DNA of 5,273 nucleotides, taken from contig DATLWR010000034.1 in assembly GCA_035576205.1 (NCBI GenBank), positions 1 to 5,273 of the forward strand. The letters run 5' to 3'. Position 1 is the stretch's first letter, and each line of letters begins with the position of its first letter. Origin of the DNA: DATLWR01 sp035576205 (GTDB lineage: Bacteria > Pseudomonadota > Zetaproteobacteria > Mariprofundales > Mariprofundaceae). This document shows positions 1-5,273 of the stretch, one piece after another. Under the pieces are notes generated by a model. That model did not search any database, was not told the origin of the DNA, and was given only the letters and a program-made list of their open reading frames with translations. The translations under genes and the position numbers were made by a program.

Positions 1-1
1 C

Positions 2-979
2 GTGCTGGTAAACGTCGGCACCCAGGTCTCGGGCGTGGTGAAAAAGATCTACGCCGATTTCAACGACAAGGTCAAACAGGGGCAGGTGCTACTCGAACTC
101 GATCCGTCGCTGCTGGCAGCCCAGGTCGAACAGTCTAAAGCAGGCGTGGCAAATGCGCGTGCTTCATACAATTTCGCCGTGACCAACGAAAAACGGATGC
201 GGGAACTATATGCCAAGGAGTATGTCGCCCGGCAGGATCTTGACCAGGCGATCCAGACGCTGCAGTCCGCCAAGGCGCAACTGGCCCAGGCCGAGGCCCA
301 GCACGAGCGCGACAAGGTCAATCTCAGCTACACGGTGATCCGTTCGCCGGTATCCGGCGTCGTGGTGTCGCGCGAGGTGGACGTCGGCCAGACCGTGGCG
401 GCCTCCTTCCAGACACCAACCCTGTTCAAGATCGCCCAGAACCTGACACATATGCAGATCGATTCCAGTTTCGCCGAAGCCGATATCGGCGGCATCCGGG
501 TGGGGCAGGCCGCCACCTTTACCGTGGATGCCTATCCGAATCGTGTCTTCAGCGGCAAGGTGCGACAGATCAGGCTGAATCCGACAACGCAACAGAATGT
601 CGTGACCTACAACGTCGTCATCGATGTCGACAATGACGAGGGCATCCTGCTGCCGGGCATGACGGCCTACGTCAGCGTTATTACCGCCAAGCTCCAGGAT
701 GTCCTGAAGGTTCCCAATGCGGCCCTGCGCTTCAGGCCGGCATCGACTGCCATGATCGAGAAAAACAGCGAGGAAGAGCCGAAGGGAGAGGGCATGCGCG
801 GTACCGTCTATATACTCGGCGACACGGGCTTGAGGCCGGTACATCTGGTGCTGGGAGCCTCGGATGGCACAAGCACCGATGTCGTGGCTGGCAATCTCAA
901 GGCTGGAGATGCTGTGGTGGTCGACATCGCCAGCCCGAATGCCCCGGCGAAACGAGCCGCCAGCATCCGCATCCGGTGA
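2..979 (+). CDS. macA: MacA-like periplasmic adaptor (membrane-fusion protein), 5' truncated
   Basis: This is the adaptor subunit of a tripartite ABC efflux/export system. In the family it sits in the periplasm, anchored to the inner membrane, and links the permease to an outer-membrane channel. The reading frame is open at the window edge, so the true start and the signal or anchor segment lie outside; the apparent GTG at position 2 is not a credible start. About 325 residues are visible, against roughly 370-400 in the family. Visible order: first lipoyl half (about residues 5-34, GTQVSGVV and DKVKQGQ), alpha-helical hairpin with Ala/Gln/Glu-rich heptads (about 36-106), second lipoyl half (about 112-132, SPVSGVVVSREVDVG), then beta-barrel and membrane-proximal domains, including VTYNVVIDVDN (201-211) and LLPGMTAYV (217-225). 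A charged insert lies near 252-266. It is followed 14 nt later by the ABC ATPase gene, as expected for a macAB-type operon. The transported substrate cannot be told from sequence; antibiotic, peptide or lipid-like cargo are all possible. Confidence 0.9.
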   Translation: MLVNVGTQVSGVVKKIYADFNDKVKQGQVLLELDPSLLAAQVEQSKAGVANARASYNFAVTNEKRMRELYAKEYVARQDLDQAIQTLQSAKAQLAQAEAQHERDKVNLSYTVIRSPVSGVVVSREVDVGQTVAASFQTPTLFKIAQNLTHMQIDSSFAEADIGGIRVGQAATFTVDAYPNRVFSGKVRQIRLNPTTQQNVVTYNVVIDVDNDEGILLPGMTAYVSVITAKLQDVLKVPNAALRFRPASTAMIEKNSEEEPKGEGMRGTVYILGDTGLRPVHLVLGASDGTSTDVVAGNLKAGDAVVVDIASPNAPAKRAASIRIR

Positions 980-993
980 GCCGCTGAACGTCC

Positions 994-1707
994 ATGACCG
1001 AAGTCCTCTCACTGCACGATCTCTGCAAGGAGTACGAAACGGATGCCGGTCCCGTGCCGGCCCTGACAAGCCTGCAACTGGCCATCGGGGAAGGGGAGTT
1101 CGTCGCTGTGATGGGGCCGTCAGGGTCCGGCAAATCGACGCTGATGAACATCCTGGGCTGCCTGGATATACCGACCAGCGGCACATACATGCTCAATGGC
1201 CGTGATGTCAGCACGCTCGACGAAAACGAACTGGCACGGGTGCGCAGCCAAGTGATTGGTTTTGTTTTCCAGGGCTTCAACCTGTTGCCACGCATTTCCC
1301 TGACCGCCAATGTGGCGCTGCCGCTCGTCTATCAGCGCATAGGCCGCCATGAGCGGCTGAATCGGGCCTCAGCCATGCTCAAACGAGTCGGGCTGAGCGA
1401 CAAACTGCATTCGCTGCCGCCCCGCATTTCCGGCGGCCAGCAGCAGCGGGTGGCCATTGCGCGCGCACTGGTGACCGATCCCCGCCTGATTCTGGCCGAC
1501 GAGCCGACGGGAAACCTCGACAGCACCACGGGCAAGGAGATCCTGCAGCTGTTCCAGTCCATTAACAGCGAGAGCGGCATCACCATCATCGTCGTGACCC
1601 ACGACATCCATGTAGCCAGTTATGCATCACGGCTGATCTACCTGGTCGACGGCACGATCCGTTACGACGGCCCGGTTGGCGAATTCAGCGAAGAGGGCGC
1701 GGCATGA
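994..1707 (+). CDS. MacB/LolD-type ABC transporter ATP-binding protein
   Basis: This is a cytoplasmic ATPase that powers the permease encoded just downstream. The 237 residues match the usual size of a stand-alone LolD/MacB-type nucleotide-binding subunit. All core ABC motifs are present: Walker A GPSGSGKST at 41-49, Q-loop Gln93 in VFQGFN, signature ISGGQ at 145-149 (Ile in place of the commoner Leu), Walker B LILADE at 165-170 with catalytic Glu170, D-loop NLD at 174-176, and switch His203 in VTHD. The ATG at 994 suits the N-terminal strand of the family (TEVLSLHDLCKEY). No strong Shine-Dalgarno sequence precedes it; GGTGAG at 975-980 overlaps the macA stop but is 13 nt away, so translation probably depends on coupling to macA. 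The gene overlaps the permease start in an ATGA. E. coli MacB carries this domain fused to the permease; here it is separate, as in many bacterial macAB-like operons. LolD is the alternative name, but the adjacent MacA favours a MacAB-type system. Confidence 0.95.
   Translation: MTEVLSLHDLCKEYETDAGPVPALTSLQLAIGEGEFVAVMGPSGSGKSTLMNILGCLDIPTSGTYMLNGRDVSTLDENELARVRSQVIGFVFQGFNLLPRISLTANVALPLVYQRIGRHERLNRASAMLKRVGLSDKLHSLPPRISGGQQQRVAIARALVTDPRLILADEPTGNLDSTTGKEILQLFQSINSESGITIIVVTHDIHVASYASRLIYLVDGTIRYDGPVGEFSEEGAA
1693..1697 (+). promoter_or_regulatory. Ribosome binding site of the permease gene
   Basis: GAGGG lies 6 nt before the ATG at 1704, inside the last codons of the ATPase gene. It supports this start, with translational coupling through the ATGA stop/start overlap at 1704-1707. 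Confidence 0.6.
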
Positions 1708-2927
1708 TCTTTTCCCTGCTCGGCGAAGCACTGCAGGCGATGGCAGCCAACCGGCTGCGCACCTTTCTGACTGCGCTTGGCATCACCATCGGCGTCGGTG
1801 CCGTCGTACTGATGGTGGCGATCGGTGAGGGCACGCAGAAGCGGGTGACCGATTCCATCGCCTCGATGGGCTCGAACCTGCTGATCGTACGTTCCGGCTC
1901 CACCACCCGCGGCGGTGTCCGGGGCGGGCACGGTGAGGCGCCGACACTGACGGCGATGGATGCCGAAGCGATCACGCAACTATCCGGCGCTGCCTTGGTC
2001 TCACCCCTGGTCACCGGCATCGTGCAGGCGATCTACGGGCCCAACAACTGGAGCACCCAGGCCGTTGGAACCAACGCCGACTATCTGAAAATCCGCGACT
2101 GGAAAGTCGTCGACGGACGCGACTTCTCCGATTCCGAGATCGTCGGTGGCATACGGGTCGCGATCCTCGGCAAGGAAGTGGCCCGGCAGCTGTTCAGCGA
2201 CGAGGACCCCATCGGCAAGTCGATCCGCATCAAGCAGTCGCCATTCAAGATCATCGGCCTGCTGGCGGAAAAGGGGCAGGGGCTGGACGGCCGCGATCAG
2301 GACGATGTGATTATCGTGCCACTGACCATCGCGCAACGGCAGCTGTTCGGCACCCAGTTCGTGGGAACGGTCTCGTTTATCATGGTGCAGGCCAGCAGCG
2401 CCGAAACCATGCTTTCCTTGCAGCACAGCATCGAACAGCTGTTGCGTCAGCGGCACCACCTAAGCCAGCGCGCCGACGACGACTTCACCGTCATGAATAT
2501 GACCGAAGTGACCAACACGGCATCAGAGATTACCGGCATGCTATCGCTGCTTCTTGGCGCCATCGCCTCGATTTCGCTGTTCGTCGGCGGCATCGGCATC
2601 ATGAACATCATGATGGTGTCGGTGACCGAACGAACCCGGGAGATCGGCATCCGCATGGCGCTGGGTGCCAAGCGTGCCGACATCCTGCTGCAGTTCCTGC
2701 TGGAATCGGTGATCATCACCGTATCCGGCGGCATTGTCGGCATCGTTCTCGGCATCATCCTTGCCGTCTGGGCAACGCATCTGTTTGATGTCTGGGTCTT
2801 GATCAGCGCCTTGCCGGTGCTGCTGGCATTCGGAGTCTCGGTCGCCGTCGGCATCTTTTTCGGTTTGTACCCGGCGCGAAAGGCTTCCTTGCTGCATCCG
2901 ATCGAGGCATTGCGTTACCAAGGATGA
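1704..2927 (+). CDS. MacB/FtsX-family ABC transporter permease
   Basis: This is the inner-membrane permease of the MacAB-type system. The family (Type VII ABC, mechanotransmission) has four transmembrane helices and a large periplasmic domain, and couples ATP hydrolysis in the cytoplasm to periplasmic movement. Its 407 residues are the usual size for a permease lacking the fused ATPase. The N-terminal amphipathic stretch LLGEALQAMAANRLRTFLTALGI leads into helix 1 (about 22-42, through GVGAVVLMVAIGEG). A periplasmic MacB-type domain follows (about 43-270), with the family pattern GRDF at 138-141 and VAILGKEVARQLF at 152-164. Helices 2-4 lie near 278-303, 330-357 and 366-390. The conserved cytoplasmic loop VSVTERTREIGIRMALGA (305-322) and the C-terminal YPARKAS...PIEALRYQ are hallmarks of the family. 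The start overlaps the ATPase stop by 4 nt. It is the last gene of the operon in view; no TolC-like gene follows, so an outer-membrane partner must be encoded elsewhere if one is needed. Confidence 0.95.
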   Translation: MIFSLLGEALQAMAANRLRTFLTALGITIGVGAVVLMVAIGEGTQKRVTDSIASMGSNLLIVRSGSTTRGGVRGGHGEAPTLTAMDAEAITQLSGAALVSPLVTGIVQAIYGPNNWSTQAVGTNADYLKIRDWKVVDGRDFSDSEIVGGIRVAILGKEVARQLFSDEDPIGKSIRIKQSPFKIIGLLAEKGQGLDGRDQDDVIIVPLTIAQRQLFGTQFVGTVSFIMVQASSAETMLSLQHSIEQLLRQRHHLSQRADDDFTVMNMTEVTNTASEITGMLSLLLGAIASISLFVGGIGIMNIMMVSVTERTREIGIRMALGAKRADILLQFLLESVIITVSGGIVGIVLGIILAVWATHLFDVWVLISALPVLLAFGVSVAVGIFFGLYPARKASLLHPIEALRYQG

Positions 2928-2938
2928 TTGCATTACGG

Positions 2939-2975
2939 ATCGGGAAGGGGGCTGCTTGCCAGCTCCCGATTTTCT
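2939..2975 (+). terminator. Candidate rho-independent terminator of the macAB-like operon
   Basis: Twelve bases after the permease stop, ATCGGGA (2939-2945) can pair with TCCCGAT (2964-2970), and GCTG (2951-2954) with CAGC (2960-2963), leaving a 5-nt bulge and a CTTGC loop. An alternative pairing GGGGGCTG/CAGCTCCC has one G-T wobble and no bulge. A short TTTTCTC tract follows. The T-run is weak, so termination may be partial, backed up by the stronger hairpin at 3067-3094. Confidence 0.5.
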
Positions 2976-3016
2976 CATCCCGTGTTGGCCCCGTTGGGAT
3001 GTAATTCTTAACTTTA

Positions 3017-3032
3017 CATAATATCCATTATG
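3017..3032. repeat. AT-rich inverted repeat CATAAT-ATCC-ATTATG
   Basis: A perfect 6-bp inverted repeat with a 4-nt spacer lies in the middle of the convergent intergenic region. The left half CATAAT also matches 5 of 6 bases of a sigma-70 -10 box. It could be a small operator or chance in AT-rich DNA; no regulator can be assigned. Confidence 0.3.
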
Positions 3033-3066
3033 CGACGTTTATTATTTGACATCACCAGCCAAAAAC

Positions 3067-3094
3067 AAAAAGGCCGCTCAGCGCGGCCTTTTTT
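3067..3094. terminator. Bidirectional rho-independent terminator
   Basis: GGCCGC (3072-3077) pairs perfectly with GCGGCC (3083-3088) around a TCAGC loop. The stem is extended by an A-run on the left (3067-3071) and a T-run on the right (3089-3094). On the + strand a TTTTTT-A-TTTT tract follows; on the - strand TTTTTGTTTTT follows. It can therefore end transcripts of the - strand gene whose stop codon is at 3122 and catch readthrough from the transporter operon. Confidence 0.9.
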
Positions 3095-3121
3095 ATTTTA
3101 AATTTTATGTAGCGAACCCAA

Positions 3122-3517
3122 TCACCCAAGAATACGCGACATGGCTGTATCGCGGATGCGCTCACCGAATTCGTCATGCTCGATGGCAACCGAACTGACG
3201 ACTTCGGCAGGAAACACGATGGCCGACACGGAACCGACCGCAACGACATCGGCGATCGGCGAACTGAGTCCGGCGGTGGAAACCTCGCCGACGAGACTGC
3301 CGTCCTTGAGCCGTGCAACCTCGACACCGTAGCTCAGGATCTTGACCGTACCTTGCCGAAGGATGAACAGATACGGATTATGCTCACCCTCGCGAATCAG
3401 TTTTTCACCGTCGGCATAGGCATGAACCTCACTCTGCTGGCAAAGTTTCTCGAGTTCCGCATCGGACAATACGGTGAAAATTGGAAACGACTTGAGTTCG
3501 GATACGGTTGCTTTCAT
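3122..3517 (-). CDS. Stand-alone cyclic-nucleotide-binding-fold protein (degenerate cassette)
   Basis: A small protein of 131 residues made of a single Crp/cNMP-binding-type beta-roll and no helix-turn-helix, so it is not a classical Crp/Fnr transcription factor. The fold is recognisable from the N-terminal pattern LKSFPIFTVLSDAELEKL (8-25), the roll motif DGEKLIREGE (36-45), YLFILRQGTVKIL (49-61), and the cassette core GE at 77-78 followed by ADVVAV (89-94). In Crp the cassette has Arg82-Ser83 contacting the cyclic phosphate. My alignment of this region (SSPIADVVAVG) puts Pro and Ile there, so ordinary cAMP or cGMP binding is doubtful. No signal peptide or membrane segment is seen. The ATG is supported by GGAGG 4 nt upstream and by agreement with family N-termini. 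It lies downstream of the tRNA-Glu gene on the same strand and ends just before a strong terminator. Its partner and ligand are unknown; regulation of a protein in trans is an inference. Confidence 0.85.
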   Translation of the reverse strand: MKATVSELKSFPIFTVLSDAELEKLCQQSEVHAYADGEKLIREGEHNPYLFILRQGTVKILSYGVEVARLKDGSLVGEVSTAGLSSPIADVVAVGSVSAIVFPAEVVSSVAIEHDEFGERIRDTAMSRILG

Positions 3518-3521
3518 TGTG

Positions 3522-3527
3522 CCTCCC
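3522..3527 (-). promoter_or_regulatory. Ribosome binding site of the cNMP-fold gene
   Basis: GGGAGG on the - strand, 4 nt before the ATG (whose first base is at 3517) counted from the GGAGG core. The match to the anti-Shine-Dalgarno is strong, with slightly short spacing. It fixes the start codon. Confidence 0.7.
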
Positions 3528-3609
3528 GGAAGCGATAACTGACGGTCGGGAGACTATTACAGCGCACCCCGTTAAACCATATGGCGCACGTCACATATCG
3601 GGCCTGAAA

Positions 3610-3685
3610 TGGTACTCCCAAGGGGACTCGAACCCCTGTTTTCGCCGTGAGAGGGCGACGTCCTGGACCGCTAGACGATGGGAGC
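3610..3685 (-). tRNA. tRNA-Glu, anticodon CTC
   Basis: A 76-nt cloverleaf folds completely, with the CCA encoded (3610-3612). The acceptor stem is GCTCCCA/TGGGAGT, with G1-U72 as a wobble and the other six pairs canonical. The D-arm is GTCT/GGAC closing a 9-nt loop, the anticodon stem TCGCC/GGCGA with loop CTCTCAC (anticodon CTC, reading GAG), a 4-nt variable region lacking position 47, and T-arm AGGGG/CCCCT with loop TTCGAGT. The augmented D-helix features U11-A24 and U13-G22 and the absent base 47 agree with E. coli tRNA-Glu identity elements. The acceptor end does not: E. coli has G1-C72, U2-A71 and discriminator G73, whereas here they are G1-U72, C2-G71 and A73. It lies 27 nt downstream of the CheA-hybrid stop codon and 92 nt upstream of the cNMP-fold start. 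Confidence 0.95.
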
Positions 3686-3701
3686 TTTACGGCGGGGGCG
3701 A

Positions 3702-3730
3702 TTTGTATTGGATTATGGCGCCGGAGTCAA
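3702..3730 (-). promoter_or_regulatory. Putative sigma-70 promoter of tRNA-Glu
   Basis: On the - strand, TTGACT (3725-3730, 5 of 6 matches to the -35 consensus) is followed after exactly 17 nt by TACAAA (3702-3707, 4 of 6 matches to the -10). A GC-rich CGCCCCCGCC segment (3691-3700) comes next, just before the tRNA. A GC-rich discriminator is typical of stable-RNA promoters under stringent control. The -35 box lies within the final codons of the upstream kinase gene. Confidence 0.55.
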
Positions 3731-5272
3731 TGCTCCAACAAGGCTCTGCATGGTCGCCTGCAGCCCTGCCGGCTCCAGTTGCTGTTTCACGAGATAGGCA
3801 TCGGCACCCGATTCGAGGGCTCGCATGCGATCCTCGGCACTTTCACGCGTGGAGATGATCAGGATCGGCATATCCTCGTATTGCGGCACATTGCGCAACT
3901 GCCTGACCAGACCAAAACCGTCCAGGCGCGGCATTTCCAGGTCGGTGACGATGATGTCATAGCTGTGCATTTTCAGCTTCTCCAGCGCATCCAGACCGTC
4001 GATGGCCGTATCCACATCGAAGCCGAGGCTCTCAAGCAAAGCTTTCTCCACCTGCCTGGCGATAATGGAGTCGTCGACCAGCATAAGCCGCTGGCCGGAG
4101 AACGGCTGCATTGCCGCAGTCTCTCCACCCTCCTGCTGCAGGCGCATATCGGGTGCCGTACGCCCCATCTCCTTGATACCGTACGGTTCGATCAGCAAAA
4201 TCACCGAACCGTCGCCGATAATGGTATTCCCCATCAGCCCCTGGCTCTGATACCGCTTCAGGTACGGATCGATGTCGCGGATGATGATTTCCGTCTCTTC
4301 ATAGAGCTCGCTGACAACGATACCGACGTAACCTTCAATATGCTCGGCCACCACGACGTATGGCATGCCGTATGAAGCCAGCTTGTACCTCGTATCGTCC
4401 AGCATCAGCCGCAGATCCACCAGCGGTACCAGCCGGTTGCCGTAACGGATGAAGGTCTTGTCGCCCTCTCCCTTTTCAATGAGCTGCTCCTTGAATGGAA
4501 CGACCTGCTCGATCATGTGCGACAGCATGCCGAGTCGCTGGCTGCCGATCCGGAACATCAACGCGTGCTGCACGGCGATGCTGACAGGCAGCGAAATGAT
4601 GAAGCGGGTCCCCTTCCCCTCTTCCGTGTGGATACGAATGCTGCCGGTCAGCTTGCGGATGGCATCCTGCACGATATTCATGCCGATACCGCGCCCGGAG
4701 ATGTCGTCCACCTTTTCGCGGGTCGAGAACCCGGGACGGAAAATCAGTTCCAGGATCTCCGACGGACTCATCGCATCCGCTTCGAACTGGGTGGTCACAC
4801 CTCGCTCGATAGCCTTCCGGCGAACATTGTCGACGCTGATGCCGACGCCATCATCGATCACTTCCAGACGGATTTCGCTGCCGCTCTGACGGGCCAGAAT
4901 CGTGACCTGGCCCTCTGCGGGCTTGCCGGCAGCACTCCGCTGGTCGGGCATTTCGATACCGTGGGCAACAGCGTTGTTGATCAGGTGCACCAACGGCTCG
5001 ACCAGTGACTCAGCCACGGCCTGGTCCATTTCGACCGATTCGCCGCCGATCAGCAGGCGCACCTGCTTTCCGGAACGGACCGCGATATCACGAACCGCCC
5101 GCGGGAAGGTCGAGAAAACACTGTCCAGTGGCCGCAGCATCAAACCCAGAACCTGGTCACGCAGGTCATCCAGCATGATACCGCGGCGCTCCTGCTCGTA
5201 GCGGACCTCTTCGACGAAGCGCTGTGATCTGGCGACCTCCCTTTCGAGAGCCATGTCCATTTGCTTGATGGC
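3713..5272 (-). CDS. cheA: Hybrid CheA-type histidine kinase with CheW-like and receiver domains, 5' truncated
   Basis: This is the C-terminal portion of a chemosensory kinase. The frame continues open past the window edge (Ala-Ile-Lys-Gln before the internal Met at 5260), so N-terminal Hpt domains, if present, are outside. Residue numbers here count from that Met. Order: helical dimerisation region (about 1-60, with RPLDSVFSTFPRAVRDIA typical of CheA); GHKL ATPase with N-box HLINNAVAHGIE (92-103), G1 box DDGVGI (136-141), F-box FRPGFSTRE (174-182), G2 box SGRGIGMNIV (188-197) and GKGTRF (215-220); CheW-like coupling domain (about 227-363); a short linker; and a C-terminal receiver (about 391-510) with acidic Asp396/397, phosphoacceptor Asp440 in VTDLEMP, Ser470 and Lys492. 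The family autophosphorylates an Hpt histidine and passes phosphate to receivers. A fused receiver usually acts as a phosphate sink or modulates the kinase. Such hybrids serve flagellar-type or type IV pilus/alternative chemosensory systems; which applies here needs the upstream genes. N-box and G2 departures from the flagellar consensus are noted as a finding. Confidence 0.93.
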   Translation of the reverse strand, partial: AIKQMDMALEREVARSQRFVEEVRYEQERRGIMLDDLRDQVLGLMLRPLDSVFSTFPRAVRDIAVRSGKQVRLLIGGESVEMDQAVAESLVEPLVHLINNAVAHGIEMPDQRSAAGKPAEGQVTILARQSGSEIRLEVIDDGVGISVDNVRRKAIERGVTTQFEADAMSPSEILELIFRPGFSTREKVDDISGRGIGMNIVQDAIRKLTGSIRIHTEEGKGTRFIISLPVSIAVQHALMFRIGSQRLGMLSHMIEQVVPFKEQLIEKGEGDKTFIRYGNRLVPLVDLRLMLDDTRYKLASYGMPYVVVAEHIEGYVGIVVSELYEETEIIIRDIDPYLKRYQSQGLMGNTIIGDGSVILLIEPYGIKEMGRTAPDMRLQQEGGETAAMQPFSGQRLMLVDDSIIARQVEKALLESLGFDVDTAIDGLDALEKLKMHSYDIIVTDLEMPRLDGFGLVRQLRNVPQYEDMPILIISTRESAEDRMRALESGADAYLVKQQLEPAGLQATMQSLVGALTPAP

Positions 5273-5273
5273 G

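Larger units (their letters stand above)
2928..3121. other. Convergent intergenic region with no gene recognised
   Basis: These 194 bases separate the + strand transporter operon from the - strand cyclic-nucleotide-fold gene. They hold two hairpin terminators and, between them, an AT-rich stretch (about 2998-3050) with a 6+6 inverted repeat at 3017-3032 and a promoter-like pair. No plausible coding frame was seen. Confidence 0.7.

Noticed and set aside
206..1186. Long open frame on the - strand (326 codons) across the adaptor and ATPase genes
   Set aside because: It is antisense to two clear family members, has no recognisable domain and a low-complexity His/Arg/Gly-rich composition typical of a shadow frame in GC-rich DNA.
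3046..3051. Perfect TTGACA -35 box on the + strand
   Set aside because: The -10 position at 17-nt spacing is AAAGGC, inside the terminator stem, so no promoter can be completed.
3176..3538. Open frame on the + strand (120 codons) opposite the cNMP-fold gene
   Set aside because: The - strand frame has a recognisable fold, a good ribosome binding site and a terminator; this one has none of these.
3577..3584. CCATATGG palindrome upstream of the cNMP-fold gene as an operator
   Set aside because: Only 8 bp, single copy, and not matching a known operator; a nearby TCACA lacks the partner TGTGA half needed for a Crp site.
3647..4375. Open frame on the + strand (242 codons) starting within the tRNA
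   Set aside because: It is antisense to the CheW-like and receiver domains, begins inside the tRNA-Glu gene, and shows no domain or ribosome binding site that I can support.
4517..5008. Open frame on the + strand (163 codons) opposite the kinase ATPase domain
   Set aside because: It is a mirror of the conserved GHKL region on the other strand, with no independent support.

Overview
The window reads as a moderately GC-rich stretch of a Gram-negative chromosome, most likely Pseudomonadota. A MacA-type periplasmic adaptor implies two membranes. The tRNA carries an encoded CCA tail, and the kinase is a CheA/receiver hybrid of a kind common in beta- and gammaproteobacteria. I cannot name a genus from the sequence alone.

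Left part (1-2927, + strand): a compact three-gene operon for a MacAB-type ABC efflux or export system. It starts with a 5'-truncated MacA-like membrane-fusion protein. A separate ABC ATPase follows after 14 nt. A separate MacB/FtsX-type permease comes next, sharing an ATGA overlap with the ATPase. In E. coli MacB the ATPase and permease are one polypeptide; here they are split. No outer-membrane factor gene follows; the operon runs into a candidate hairpin terminator.

Middle (2928-3609): a 194-nt convergent intergenic region holds two hairpins, the second a strong bidirectional rho-independent terminator, and an AT-rich segment with a promoter-like pair. On the - strand lies a 131-residue stand-alone cyclic-nucleotide-binding-fold protein without a DNA-binding domain. 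Its phosphate-binding cassette lacks the usual Arg-Ser pair, so it may not be a classical cAMP/cGMP sensor.

Right part (3610-5273, - strand): a tRNA-Glu(CTC) gene, and upstream of it the 3' portion of a hybrid CheA-type kinase (dimerisation/ATPase/CheW-like/receiver) that runs off the window. The apparent tRNA promoter has its -35 inside the last codons of the kinase gene. No terminator is visible between the tRNA and the cyclic-nucleotide-fold gene, so the two may share a transcript.

I found no mobile element, CRISPR array, phage gene or obviously new multi-gene system. The most interesting points are the degenerate nucleotide-binding cassette, the atypical acceptor end of tRNA-Glu, and the possible small RNA or tRNA-mRNA transcripts in the middle.
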